Assembly: GCF_022829635.1 (NCBI RefSeq)
Contig: NZ_JAKSYO010000150.1
Location: 1 to 64,000 of the forward strand
DNA: 64,000 bases
Reading direction: 5' to 3'
Source: Methylobacterium sp. E-066
Lineage (GTDB): Bacteria > Pseudomonadota > Alphaproteobacteria > Rhizobiales > Beijerinckiaceae
Part shown: positions 1-8,385 of the stretch, in pieces
How positions within the stretch are numbered: the first letter of the stretch is position 1
Layout of the letters: each line of letters opens with the position of its first letter
Notes under the pieces: generated by a model
The model's database searches: none
Told to the model about the DNA's origin: nothing
The model's input: only the letters and a program-made list of their open reading frames with translations
Made by a program: the position numbers and the translations under genes

Positions 1-9
1 GTCGTCGCC

Positions 10-132
10 GAAGCGAGGCGGCAGCCGAAGGTGAGGGGGCGGCTCCGGACACGCGCCTCGTCCTGAACCGCCCCCTCACCGCCGCTCCGGCTTCGCCTGC
101 GCTTCCCGCACGGACGACGAGGTCCGTGCGGG
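10..132. repeat. REP-like inverted-repeat region
   Basis: A gene-free stretch downstream of hemA built of nested palindromes. A perfect 12-bp inverted repeat lies at 31-42 and 68-79 (GTGAGGGGGCGG and its complement), inside longer imperfect arms at about 10-42 and 68-105. A separate perfect 11-bp hairpin follows, 105-115 with 122-132 (CCCGCACGGAC, 6-nt loop). The two-armed form resembles REPIN-type dispersed repeats. The second hairpin could help terminate transcription, but no T-tract follows it. No gene is seen in 1-258. Confidence 0.6.
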
Positions 133-258
133 CCTCTCCCCGCAAGCGGGGCGAAGGGACCCGCGCTTCGTCCGCAGATGTGTGAGCGTCGTAGCCCGTG
201 CAGGAGAGGGGGCAGCAGAGAGGCGTGGATCCGGCCGCAGCTTGCGACCGCAAAAACC

Positions 259-1554
259 CTATTCCGCCGCCTCGACGAACACCGTTCCGGCCCGCGGCAG
301 GTCGAGGGTCTCCCAGGTCTCGGCCAGCGCCGCGGCGAGGCGGGCGATGTGGGCCGCGTCGTGGAACGGCGACGGCGTGATCCGCAGGCGCTCGGTGCCG
401 CGCGGGACCGTCGGGTAGTTGATCGGCTGGATGTAGATGGCGTGGCGTTCCAGCAGGTGGTCGGCCGCCGCCTTGCACAGTTCCGCATCCCCGACCATCA
501 CCGGAACGATGTGGGTCTCGGTCTCCAGCACCGGCAGGCCGGCTTCGGTCAGCGCCGCCTTGGTGGCGGCGGCCTGCGCTTGGTGCGCCTCGCGCTCGGC
601 TTGCGAGCGCTTCAGGTAGCGCACCGAGGCCCGGGCGGCCGCGGCCACCGCCGGCGGCAGGGCCGTGGTGAAGATGAAGCCCGGGGCGAAGCTGCGCACC
701 GCGTCGCAGATCGCCGCCGAGGCGGTGATGTAGCCGCCGACGCAGCCGAAGCCCTTGGCGAGCGTCCCCTCGATCACGTCGACCCGGTGCATCACGCCGT
801 CGCGCTCAGAGATGCCGCCGCCGCGGGGCCCGTAGAGGCCGACCGCGTGGACCTCGTCGAGATAGGTCATGGCCCCGTAGCTGTCGGCGAGGTCGCAGAT
901 CTTGCCGATCGGCGCGATGTCGCCGTCCATCGAGTAGACCGACTCGAACACGATCAGCTTCGGCCGGTCGCCGGCGGCGCGGAGCAGCTCCTCCAGGTGC
1001 TGGAGGTCGTTGTGGCGAAAAATCTTCTTGTCGCAGCCGGAATGGCGGACGCCCTCGATCATCGAGTTGTGGTTGAAGGCGTCGGATAGGATCAGGCAGT
1101 TCGGGATCAGCTTGGCGATGGTCGAGATGCCGGCCTGGTTCGAGACGTAGCCCGAGGTGAAGACGAGGCCGGCCTCCTTGCCGTGCAGGTCGGCGAGCTC
1201 GCGCTCCAGATCCACCAGCGGCGAGTTGTTGCCGGCGATGTTGCGCGTGCCGCCCGCCCCGACGCCGCAGCGCGCGGCGGTGTCGGTCATCGCGGAGACC
1301 ACCTCCTTGTGCTGACCCATGCCGAGATAGTCGTTGGAGCACCACACGGTGATCTCGGTGGTCTTGCCGTCGGGCTTACGCCACTTGGCCGTGGGGAAGC
1401 GGCCGGAGATGCGCTCGATATCGGCGAAGACGCGGTAGCGCCGCTCGCCGTGGAGCTGGTCCAGGGCGCCCCGGAAGTACCGCTCATAGCCAGAACCGGC
1501 GCGCGTCGAACCCGCTTGGGCGGGCATCGTGCTGGGCATCCGGGTGACGGTCAT
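259..1554 (-). CDS. hemA: 5-aminolevulinate synthase
   Basis: PLP enzyme that condenses glycine with succinyl-CoA to 5-aminolevulinate, the first step of haem, cobalamin and bacteriochlorophyll synthesis by the C4 (Shemin) route of alphaproteobacteria. The 431-residue protein has the usual length. Seen: substrate-side WCSNDYLGMG (about 71-80), GVGAGGTRNIAGN (98-109), PLP-binding YLDEVHAVGLYG (231-242) and the Schiff-base lysine K267 in TLAKGFG. The frame is open further upstream. ATG 1554 was chosen because it starts a family-like N-terminus and has GAAGGA about 7 nt upstream. The gene is divergent from the murA side and probably monocistronic. Confidence 0.96.
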   Translation of the reverse strand: MTVTRMPSTMPAQAGSTRAGSGYERYFRGALDQLHGERRYRVFADIERISGRFPTAKWRKPDGKTTEITVWCSNDYLGMGQHKEVVSAMTDTAARCGVGAGGTRNIAGNNSPLVDLERELADLHGKEAGLVFTSGYVSNQAGISTIAKLIPNCLILSDAFNHNSMIEGVRHSGCDKKIFRHNDLQHLEELLRAAGDRPKLIVFESVYSMDGDIAPIGKICDLADSYGAMTYLDEVHAVGLYGPRGGGISERDGVMHRVDVIEGTLAKGFGCVGGYITASAAICDAVRSFAPGFIFTTALPPAVAAAARASVRYLKRSQAEREAHQAQAAATKAALTEAGLPVLETETHIVPVMVGDAELCKAAADHLLERHAIYIQPINYPTVPRGTERLRITPSPFHDAAHIARLAAALAETWETLDLPRAGTVFVEAAE

Positions 1555-1873
1555 CGAGCGTCCTTCGCGTGTGCGGCCGTGCGGGCGGTGCCATCGCGGC
1601 ACCCAAGTCCCGCGATCGAGGTCCGGCCTCGGTCCAGTCCTTCGCGTGAGGGGCGGAAGATACGCGCGGATCTGGAACTGGTTCAAGGTAAGGTTCCGAC
1701 ATCGCTGCCCTGCGCCCGTTGAGAGGCGGGGACGAACTCGCTAGCCTCGCGGGCGGCTTCAACCCACCCGAACACGGCGCCAGATCCTTGAGCACCCGCC
1801 CGTCTTCATGCCGAATGGCCTGCCCTGGTGCGGGATCGCGTGTCTCAAGCCTGCGGCGACGAAGGGCCGCGCG
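1555..1873. other. Divergent intergenic region hemA / small ORF-murA
   Basis: About 319 bp between the hemA start (minus strand) and the small plus-strand gene at 1874. It must hold the hemA promoter and probably the promoter for the small gene and murA. I see no convincing operator palindrome, FNR-type box or riboswitch-like fold. Open frames running through it are extensions of hemA or antisense shadows. Confidence 0.5.
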
Positions 1874-2053
1874 ATGAGCGAGAGCAAGGATGCGCGCGCC
1901 GAGCGCCTGAAGGCGGCGCTCCGGGAGAATCTGCGGCGCCGCAAGGCGCAGGGGCGCGGGCGCGCCGAGACCGGGTCGTCACCGGACGCCGACAGGTCCG
2001 GCCCGGACGAGCGCGATTCCGGCGGTCCAGATTCCGACAAATCCGGTCTATAG
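1874..2053 (+). CDS. Small charged hypothetical protein upstream of murA
   Basis: A 59-residue protein. The first half is a basic helix-forming stretch (AERLKAALRENLRRRKAQGR); the second half is rich in Asp, Ser and Gly and likely disordered. No signal peptide, membrane segment or cysteine. ATG 1874 follows GGGCCGCGCG without a strong Shine-Dalgarno; an earlier in-frame ATG at 1808 would add 22 unlikely residues. It lies 82 bp before murA on the same strand. I recall similar short basic proteins beside murA in related genomes, but the function is unknown. Confidence 0.6.
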   Translation: MSESKDARAERLKAALRENLRRRKAQGRGRAETGSSPDADRSGPDERDSGGPDSDKSGL

Positions 2054-2135
2054 GGGACGGCCAAGCCTGGGCGCCGCGGCGTCCACCAGGAGAACGGCCG
2101 GCCGCGCGCCAGGGAGGTGCGCCGCCCGAGGACAC

Positions 2136-3428
2136 ATGATGGACCGCATTCACATCACCGGCGGCGCGCCCCTCAACGGCGTGATCCCGATCTCGGGCGC
2201 CAAGAACGCGGCGCTGCCGCTGATGATCGCGAGCCTGCTCACCGGCGAGACGCTGGAGCTGATCAACGTCCCCCGGCTCGCCGACATCTCTGCCCTGACC
2301 CGGATCCTCGGCAATCACGGCGTCGACCACATGGTCGTCGGCAAGCGCCCCGGACAGACCACCGAGACCGGCCAGACCATCCGGCTGACCGCCTCGAACG
2401 TCATCGACACCACCGCCCCCTACGACCTGGTCTCGACCATGCGGGCGAGTTTCTGGGTGGTGGCGCCCCTGCTCGCCCGGTTCGGCGAAGCCAAGGTCTC
2501 GCTGCCGGGCGGCTGCGCCATCGGGACCCGGCCGGTGGACCTGCTGATTATGGCCCTGGAGCGGCTCGGGGCCGAGATCGAGATCGATGCCGGCTACGTG
2601 GTCGCCAAGACCAAGAACGGCCTGCGCGGGGCCGAGATCAATTTCCCCAAGGTCACGGTCGGCGGCACGCATGTGGCCCTGATGGCGGCCTCGCTCGCCT
2701 ACGGCACCACGGTGATCGAGAACGCCGCCCGCGAGCCCGAGGTGGTCGACCTCGCCGAATGCCTGAACAAGATGGGCGCCAAGATCCGCGGCGCCGGCAC
2801 GCCCCGGATCGAGATCGAGGGCGTCGCCCGGCTGAACGGCGCCCGCCACGCGGTGCTGCCCGACCGCATCGAGACCGGCACCTACGCCATGGCGGTGGCG
2901 ATGACCGGCGGCGACGTGATCCTCAAGGATACCCGGGCCGAGCTGCTGCATTCGGCGCTCGACGTGCTGTCGACCACGGGGGCCGAGATCAGCCAGGTCG
3001 AGGGCGGGATCCGCGTGCGCCGCAACGGCGCCGGCATCGCGGCCGTCGACGTGACCACCGACCCGTTCCCGGGCTTCCCCACCGACCTGCAGGCGCAGTT
3101 CATGGCGCTGATGACCCTGGCCAAGGGCCAGTCGCATATCCGCGAGACGATCTTCGAGAACCGGTTCATGCACGTGCAGGAGCTGGCTCGCCTCGGCGCG
3201 AAGATCCGGCTCGAGGGCGACCTCGCCATCGTCGAGGGCGTCGAGCGGCTCAAGGGCGCGCCCGTGATGGCGACCGACCTGCGCGCCTCGGTCTCCCTGG
3301 TGATCGCCGGCCTCGCCGCCGAGGGCGAGACCCAGATCAACCGGGTCTACCACCTCGACCGCGGCTTCGAGGCGCTGGAAGCGAAGCTCGGGCGCTGCGG
3401 CGCGCAGATCGAGCGGGTGCGAGCATAA
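2136..3428 (+). CDS. murA: UDP-N-acetylglucosamine 1-carboxyvinyltransferase
   Basis: Transfers enolpyruvate from PEP to UDP-GlcNAc, the first committed cytoplasmic step of peptidoglycan synthesis and the fosfomycin target. The 430 residues match the family. Seen: SGAKNAALPLM near residue 20 with substrate-binding K23, and the loop LPGGCAIGTRP with the attacking cysteine C127. A Cys here, not Asp, predicts fosfomycin sensitivity. Two adjacent ATGs (2136 and 2139) are possible; GGGAGG lies about 20 nt upstream. In many related genomes DUF2948, hisD and UPF0262 follow directly; here a toxin-antitoxin pair and a secreted-protein gene intervene. Confidence 0.97.
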   Translation: MMDRIHITGGAPLNGVIPISGAKNAALPLMIASLLTGETLELINVPRLADISALTRILGNHGVDHMVVGKRPGQTTETGQTIRLTASNVIDTTAPYDLVSTMRASFWVVAPLLARFGEAKVSLPGGCAIGTRPVDLLIMALERLGAEIEIDAGYVVAKTKNGLRGAEINFPKVTVGGTHVALMAASLAYGTTVIENAAREPEVVDLAECLNKMGAKIRGAGTPRIEIEGVARLNGARHAVLPDRIETGTYAMAVAMTGGDVILKDTRAELLHSALDVLSTTGAEISQVEGGIRVRRNGAGIAAVDVTTDPFPGFPTDLQAQFMALMTLAKGQSHIRETIFENRFMHVQELARLGAKIRLEGDLAIVEGVERLKGAPVMATDLRASVSLVIAGLAAEGETQINRVYHLDRGFEALEAKLGRCGAQIERVRA

Positions 3429-3581
3429 GTCTGGGCCTGATGCGGGGTCGCCGCTCCTAGGGTGATTGCATACCTGTGGAAGTTCCGAACCGATTGAGGA
3501 ATAGGACTTCCGTCCGCAGTGACGCTGCGCACGTGTAGCGAATCGCTTGTTCCCAATCTGGAAACATACTATGCAGGATGG

Positions 3582-3884
3582 ATGCGGATCATCGCATTCA
3601 GCACGCTGCGCGCCTTCGCAGCTTTGCATCCGCAGGCGCAGCCGGCGTTGTTGCGCTGGCATCGCATAATCAAGGACTTGGTCCCAAATGCCATGTCCGA
3701 CATTCAGGGGGTCTTTCCAAAAGCGAAAGTGCTGAATGGTGATCGTGTACGTTTCGAGATCGCGGGCGGTCAGTATCGCCTGATCGCAGCCTTCGATTTT
3801 GAGAAACAGATCGCCTTCGTGAAGTTTCTCGGCACGCACCAACAGTACGACTCAGTCGATGCCCTCACCGTCTCACAGTTCTAG
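3582..3884 (+). CDS. higB: HigB-family mRNA interferase toxin
   Basis: A 100-residue protein of the HigB/RelE-like fold (HigB_toxin family), predicted to cleave mRNA on the ribosome unless bound by HigA. Seen: MRIIAFSTLRAFAALHP at the N-terminus, then the family signature R-F-E-I-x-G-x-Q-Y-R-L with FVKFLGTHQQYD near the C-terminus. ATG 3582 has AGGATGG just upstream; 21 upstream in-frame residues are not family-like. The antitoxin follows 10 bp later. Base composition is visibly less GC-rich than murA, suggesting acquisition. The inverted TTCC-N6-GGAA at 3551-3564, just before the start, could be part of a HigA operator. Confidence 0.88.
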   Translation: MRIIAFSTLRAFAALHPQAQPALLRWHRIIKDLVPNAMSDIQGVFPKAKVLNGDRVRFEIAGGQYRLIAAFDFEKQIAFVKFLGTHQQYDSVDALTVSQF

Positions 3885-3894
3885 GAGACCGCCC

Positions 3895-4272
3895 GTGGAG
3901 ATCAGGCCGATCCGCTCGGAAGCGGACCACCGGGACGCGTTGCAGGAAATCGAGCGCCTTTGGGGCTCCCCACGGGGAACGCCGGCCGGCGACAAGCTCG
4001 ATGTGCTCGCCACGCTCGTGGAAGACTACGAAGAGCGGACCTTCCCGATCGCGGCGGCCGATCCGGTCGAGATCCTGCACGCCGCCATCACCGATATGGG
4101 CCGCTCGCAGGCGGAGCTGGCGCGTCTTCTCGGCTCGCGCGCACGGGCCTCGGAGATCTTGAGCCGGAAACGGCCCCTGAACCTCGCGCAGATCCGCGCC
4201 ATCAGCGAGGCCTGGCACCTGCCGATCGCGCTGCTGGCGGCGCCGTATCGTCTCGAACACGACGCCGCCTGA
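3895..4272 (+). CDS. higA: HigA-family antitoxin, HTH regulator
   Basis: A 125-residue antitoxin and probable autorepressor of the higBA operon. The N-terminal half (EIRPIRSEADHRDALQEI through LDVLATLVEDYEE) is the HigA dimer/toxin-binding region. The C-terminal helix-turn-helix is about 60-115, with SQAELARLLGSRARASEIL as the recognition region. I chose GTG 3895 over ATG 3859: AGGAG sits 8 nt before the GTG in the 10-bp gap after higB, and 3859 would start inside the toxin gene. Toxin-first order is typical of HigBA. Confidence 0.88.
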   Translation: MEIRPIRSEADHRDALQEIERLWGSPRGTPAGDKLDVLATLVEDYEERTFPIAAADPVEILHAAITDMGRSQAELARLLGSRARASEILSRKRPLNLAQIRAISEAWHLPIALLAAPYRLEHDAA

Positions 4273-4278
4273 GCCGCC

Positions 4279-4713
4279 TCAGCCCCCGATCTGCCCGCGC
4301 TTGTAGCCGAAGCCCGGTATCTCGCAGCCGCAGGGCGCGTTGTACGGGGCGGGCCGCGTCGGGCAATCGCCCCGGGCCGTGACGCAGAGGCTGCCGCTGC
4401 GCCAGCGCCGGTCGTAGCGCGGTCGATCATAATCGTCGTCCGGGGGCGGCGGAGGCGGAGGCGGGCGCCGACGCGGGCGGTCGTAATCGTCATAGAGCGG
4501 CGGCGGCGGGGGCGGAGGCCGGCGGGGCCAATCGTCCTCCGGTGGCGGCGGGGGCGGGGGGCGCCGGCGGCGATCGTACTCGTAGCGATCCGGCCCGGGG
4601 CGGCCGAACACGTAGACATCCACGTCCGGGCCGACCTGCGCGCGCACCGGGGCGGCGACCAGCGGCGCCAGGGTCAGGGCGGCCAGGGCCGCGAGCGGGA
4701 TCCGTTTCACCAT
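4279..4713 (-). CDS. Secreted polyproline protein with YDRP repeats
   Basis: A 144-residue unrecognised exported protein. Residues 1-26 form a signal peptide ending in AQA. The mature part begins with a short acidic/aromatic segment (VDVYVFGRPGP). Three blocks follow, each a basic cluster plus 7-8 prolines and then an acidic-aromatic DDYDRP-like spacer. A C-terminal module with three cysteines (SLCVTARGDC, PCGCEIPGFGYKRG) ends it. ATG 4713 has AGGACGACA upstream. The polyproline blocks should stall ribosomes without EF-P. It is convergent with higA, 6 bp away, and divergent from DUF2948. Confidence 0.8.
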   Translation of the reverse strand: MVKRIPLAALAALTLAPLVAAPVRAQVGPDVDVYVFGRPGPDRYEYDRRRRPPPPPPPEDDWPRRPPPPPPPLYDDYDRPRRRPPPPPPPPDDDYDRPRYDRRWRSGSLCVTARGDCPTRPAPYNAPCGCEIPGFGYKRGQIGG

Positions 4714-4924
4714 TGTCGTCCTGCCTCGAATCGTCGTCTCGGTCGTCCGGCCGGCCTTCCTGACGGCACCCGGCCGGCCTAGCTTGAGTCGGATGAACCA
4801 TCGCTGAGACCGCCGTCCCGGCCCCGGCCGTTGCCCGAGCGGGGTCGGGCCGCTACCTACGGCGTGCCGCGAGGCCGCCGCCGTCGCTGTCCGCCCGCGC
4901 CCCGTTATCCCCGAGGATCCTTTC

Positions 4925-5371
4925 ATGGAGCTGCTCAAGCTCGCCGCCCTCGATACCGAGGACCTGACCGTGATCTCCGCGCATCTCCAGGACGCGATCC
5001 TGCGGCCGGAGGATCTGACCTACCTGGCGGGTGAGCATCGCTTCCTGATGGTCGTGCGGCGCTTCGACTGGACGCCGGACGTCCCGCCGCGTCGGCGCCT
5101 GGCAGGGGTGCACTTTGAGCGCGTCCTGCGCGTGAAGTCCCGCGGCCTGGCCCCGGGGGACGCGATGCCGATGAGCCTGCTCGCCCTCACCTTCGAGGCG
5201 ACCGACCCGCCCTCCGGCCATATCGACATGGTGTTCTCCGGCGGCGCGGCGGTCCGGCTGGAGGTCGAGTGCATCGAGGTCCGGATGAAGGATCTCGGCC
5301 CGGTCTGGGAGGCGGTCGCCCGCCCCGGCCACGAACTCGATGGAACGACCGCGCCCGGCCCGGCGGCCTGA
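4925..5371 (+). CDS. DUF2948 family protein
   Basis: A 148-residue cytoplasmic protein of the alphaproteobacterial DUF2948 family; biochemical role unknown. It begins MELLKLAALDTEDLTVISAHLQ and carries the family block DLTYLAGEHRFLMVVRRFDW (about 31-50), then a beta-rich half ending EVECIEVRMKDLGPVWEA. GAGGATCCTTTC precedes the ATG. It starts the run DUF2948-hisD-UPF0262-phosphatase (gaps of 19, 10 and 24 bp), a gene order I know from many Rhizobiales, so co-transcription with hisD is likely. Confidence 0.88.
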   Translation: MELLKLAALDTEDLTVISAHLQDAILRPEDLTYLAGEHRFLMVVRRFDWTPDVPPRRRLAGVHFERVLRVKSRGLAPGDAMPMSLLALTFEATDPPSGHIDMVFSGGAAVRLEVECIEVRMKDLGPVWEAVARPGHELDGTTAPGPAA

Positions 5372-5390
5372 GACAGACGAAAGACACCCG

Positions 5391-6686
5391 ATGGTCCGGC
5401 TCGACAGCCAAGCTCCGAATTTCGCCGCCGATTTCGCGCGGCTGCTCACCGCGAAACGCGAGATCGCCGAGGATGTCGACGAGGCGGTGCGCGGCATCAT
5501 CGCTGAGGTCGTCGCCCGCGGTGACGCGGCCCTCGTCGAATTCACCCGCCGCTTCGACCGGCTGGGCGCAGACTTTTCCGCCGACGCCCTGCGGATCACC
5601 GAGGCCGAGATCGACGCGGCCGTGGCGGCCTGCCCGGCCGAGGCCCTCGGCGCCCTGCGCCTCGCGGCGGAGCGGATCGAAGCGTTCCACGCGCAGCAGA
5701 AGCCGCACGACCACCGGGCGACCGACGCGCTCGGCGTCACCGCCGGCTGGCGCTGGACGGCGCTGGAATCGGTCGGCCTCTACGTGCCGGGCGGCACGGC
5801 GAGCTACCCCTCCTCGGTTCTGATGAACGCGGTGCCGGCCCGGGTGGCGGGGGTGCCGCGGATCGTCATGGTGGTGCCGACGCCGGACAATACCCTCAAC
5901 CCGCTGGTCCTGGCCGCCGCCCGGCTCTCCGGGGTCCACGAGGTCTACCGGGTCGGCGGCGCTCAGGCGGTCGCGGCGCTGGCCTACGGCACCGCCAGCA
6001 TCGCGCCGGTCGCCAAGATCGTCGGCCCGGGCAATGCCTGGGTGGCGGCGGCCAAGCGCCGGGTGTTCGGGCAAGTCGGGATCGACATGATCGCCGGCCC
6101 TTCCGAGGTGCTGATCCTCGCCGACGGCCACGCCAACCCCGACTGGATCGCCGCCGACCTCCTGGCCCAGGCCGAGCACGACACCGCCGCCCAGGCGGTG
6201 CTGATCACCGACAGCGCCGAACTGGCCGAGGCCGCGGAAGCCGCCGTCGAGCGGGCGCTCACCACCCTGCCCCGGGCCGAGATCGCCCGGGCGAGCTGGC
6301 GCGATTACGGCGCGATCATCCGGGTGCGGGATTTCGACGAAGCGGTGCCGCTGGTCGACCGGCTCGCCCCCGAACACCTTGAGATCGAGACCCAGGATGC
6401 CGAAGCGCTCGCGGGCAAGATCCGCAATGCCGGCGCGATCTTCTTGGGGTCGCACACGCCGGAGGCGATCGGCGATTACGTCGGCGGCCCGAACCACGTG
6501 CTGCCCACCGCCCGCTCGGCGCGGTTCTCCTCCGGCCTCGGCGTCCTCGATTTCATGAAGCGGACGACGATCCTCGCCTGTACCCCGGAGAGCTTGCGGA
6601 CGCTCGGCCCGGCGGCGATAACGCTCGGCCGGTCGGAGGGTCTGGAGGGCCACGCCCGCTCCGTCGCGATCCGGTTGAACCTGTGA
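5391..6686 (+). CDS. hisD: Histidinol dehydrogenase
   Basis: Zn- and NAD-dependent enzyme that oxidises L-histidinol twice to histidine, the last two steps of histidine biosynthesis. The 431 residues have normal length. Seen: VGLYVPGGTASYPSSVLMN (substrate/NAD side), VGPGNAWVAAAKR, metal/substrate motif LLAQAEHDT, catalytic APEHLEI and the C-terminal GDYVGGPNHVLPT loop. ATG 5391 was chosen; an upstream in-frame ATG at 5340 adds residues overlapping the DUF2948 end. No other his gene is nearby, as is common for dispersed his genes in alphaproteobacteria. Confidence 0.97.
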   Translation: MVRLDSQAPNFAADFARLLTAKREIAEDVDEAVRGIIAEVVARGDAALVEFTRRFDRLGADFSADALRITEAEIDAAVAACPAEALGALRLAAERIEAFHAQQKPHDHRATDALGVTAGWRWTALESVGLYVPGGTASYPSSVLMNAVPARVAGVPRIVMVVPTPDNTLNPLVLAAARLSGVHEVYRVGGAQAVAALAYGTASIAPVAKIVGPGNAWVAAAKRRVFGQVGIDMIAGPSEVLILADGHANPDWIAADLLAQAEHDTAAQAVLITDSAELAEAAEAAVERALTTLPRAEIARASWRDYGAIIRVRDFDEAVPLVDRLAPEHLEIETQDAEALAGKIRNAGAIFLGSHTPEAIGDYVGGPNHVLPTARSARFSSGLGVLDFMKRTTILACTPESLRTLGPAAITLGRSEGLEGHARSVAIRLNL

Positions 6687-6696
6687 GGTCTTGGGG

Positions 6697-7179
6697 ATGG
6701 CCGAGAAGCAGCGCGGGCCGAACCGCCTCGCCAAGGTAAGCCTGGACGAGGCGTCCATCGCCCGCGGCAACCCGGATCAGGAACACGAGCGGGCGATCGC
6801 GCTGTTCGACATCCTGGAGGACAATTCCTTCACGATCCCGGGCCGGGAAGGGCCCTACATGCTGACGCTCGGCCTCGTCGAGAACAAGCTGTCCTTCGCG
6901 ATCAGCACCGTGGACGGCGAGCCGGTGATGACGCACCTTTTGTCGCTGACGCCGTTCCGACGGGTGATCCGCGACTACGAGATGATCTGCGAGAGCTACT
7001 ACAACGCGATCCGCACCGCCTCGCCGTCGCAGATCGAGGCGATCGACATGGGCCGGCGCGGCCTGCACAACGAAGCCTCCGACACGCTCAAGCAGCGCCT
7101 CGACGGCAAGGTCGATCTCGACCACGACACGGCGCGCCGCCTGTTCACCCTGATCTTCGCCCTGCACTGGAAAGGCTAG
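6697..7179 (+). CDS. UPF0262 family protein
   Basis: A 160-residue cytoplasmic protein of the UPF0262 family, largely restricted to alphaproteobacteria; function unknown. Seen: RLAKVSLDEASIARGNPDQEHERAIAL... and LTPFRRVIRDYEMICESYY (about 88-106), then IEAIDMGRRGLHNE. ATG 6697 lies 10 bp after hisD with GAGG upstream; the TTG two codons earlier is less likely. The conserved position between hisD and a low-molecular-weight phosphatase gene supports the assignment. Confidence 0.88.
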   Translation: MAEKQRGPNRLAKVSLDEASIARGNPDQEHERAIALFDILEDNSFTIPGREGPYMLTLGLVENKLSFAISTVDGEPVMTHLLSLTPFRRVIRDYEMICESYYNAIRTASPSQIEAIDMGRRGLHNEASDTLKQRLDGKVDLDHDTARRLFTLIFALHWKG

Positions 7180-7203
7180 GGCGCCTTCCGGCCCCGAGCG
7201 GCG

Positions 7204-7674
7204 ATGGCTGAGCCTTTCCCCGAGACCACCCCGAAGAAGCGGCGGGTCCAGTCGGTCCTGTTCATGTGCAACTTCAACGCCGTGCGCTCGGCCGCGGCCG
7301 AGGCGATCGCGCGCGCCTATTTCGGCAAGTCGACCTACGTGCAATCGGCCGGCGTGCGCTCGGGCGAGCCCACCGACCCGTTCATGGTCGCGGCGCTCGA
7401 CGAGGTCGGCATCGACGCGACTCGGCACCGCCCCCGCACCATCGAGCAGCTGGAGGATTGGGAGGGGCTGAACTTCGACCTGATCATCACCCTCTCGCCG
7501 GAGGCCCATCACCGCGCCCTCGCCCTGACCCACACGATCGCGGCCGATGTCGAGTACTGGCCGACGCCGGACCCGACCCTGCTGCAGGACGCCTCCCGCG
7601 AGCAGCGGCTCGACGCCTACCGGGACGTGCGCGACGGGCTCACCCGGCGGATCAAGGCGCGGCTGAAGACGTAG
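7204..7674 (+). CDS. Low-molecular-weight protein-tyrosine phosphatase / ArsC-fold protein
   Basis: A 156-residue cytoplasmic phosphatase-fold protein. The P-loop is C22-N-F-N-A-V-R28-S29, a clean C-x5-R-S. A later DP pair (about D123 in YWPTPDPT) fits the general acid. Either tyrosine phosphatase or thioredoxin-type arsenate reductase activity is possible. I favour phosphatase, because this gene in the hisD-UPF0262 run lacks ars neighbours. Its last 23 bp overlap, tail to tail, the DUF1203 gene on the other strand. Confidence 0.86.
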   Translation: MAEPFPETTPKKRRVQSVLFMCNFNAVRSAAAEAIARAYFGKSTYVQSAGVRSGEPTDPFMVAALDEVGIDATRHRPRTIEQLEDWEGLNFDLIITLSPEAHHRALALTHTIAADVEYWPTPDPTLLQDASREQRLDAYRDVRDGLTRRIKARLKT

Positions 7675-8152
7675 CGTCGACGCGCTCGACCCGCGACAGC
7701 AGGCAGCCCGGCCGCGCCGTGTGGACGTTGACGAAGGCCGTGCGCGGATCGTCGAGGGCACGCAGCAGCGCCGCATCGACCTCCGCGCCGGGACAGACAT
7801 GGCCGAGGTCGTACAGGCACAGATCCTCCGCGTCATAGGCCCGGACCGATACGAGGGTGTTGGCGCGGATGATCGGGGCGACGACGTCCGCCGCGGCGAA
7901 GCCCGGACAGGTTTGCGCGTGCAGAAAAATCGGGCTCGGAGTCCAGTAGATGCCGCGCGGGCGCCCGAGATCGTAGGATCCGAGCAGCATCGGCTCCCCC
8001 GGCTCGGCGCAGCACAGGCAGCGCCGGCATGGAAACCCGCTCGCGCTCGTCGCCGTGACCCGCCGCACCGGATTGTCGAAATCGTCGCGACCGCTGCGGC
8101 GGAAACGCTCCGCGACGGCGTCGTCGATCGGAATGCAGCGGTATCGGGTCAT
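7652..8152 (-). CDS. DUF1203 family protein
   Basis: A 166-residue cytoplasmic protein of the DUF1203 family; function not established. It starts MTRYRCIPIDDAVAERFR. A cysteine cluster GFPCRRCLCCAEPGEPMLL (about 40-58) could bind metal, and HAQTCPGF and GHVCPGAEVD follow. ATG 8152 was chosen; GGGGACAGGGAGAG lies upstream, and the longer frame adds non-family residues. In the usual alphaproteobacterial order infA follows the phosphatase gene; here this convergent gene takes that place. Confidence 0.85.
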   Translation of the reverse strand: MTRYRCIPIDDAVAERFRRSGRDDFDNPVRRVTATSASGFPCRRCLCCAEPGEPMLLGSYDLGRPRGIYWTPSPIFLHAQTCPGFAAADVVAPIIRANTLVSVRAYDAEDLCLYDLGHVCPGAEVDAALLRALDDPRTAFVNVHTARPGCLLSRVERVDATSSAAP

Positions 8153-8385
8153 GTCGCTCTCCCTGTCCCCGGCACCGTGGCCGTTTATCGGGGGAAAGGC
8201 GTCCTGTTCCTTGCTGTCGCGTCTCGCCGCGCGCATCGAAGGTCCTGGGATCCACGGCCCCCGATGGTCCCGACACTTCACCACCGAATGTTACCGCGGC
8301 GGACACATCGGTTCGACGCAATCTTCCGCGCACCTCAGATCTTGCTATAGATTACGTATCAAGAAATTTCTCAGGGGAAAATGCT

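Noticed and set aside
1845..3842. A 665-codon minus-strand open frame
   Set aside because: Antisense to murA and higB.
8312..8351. Sigma-70 promoter TTCGAC/TATAGA before the metallopeptidase-like gene
   Set aside because: The spacer is 28 bp, too long; no better pair was found, although the region is AT-rich.
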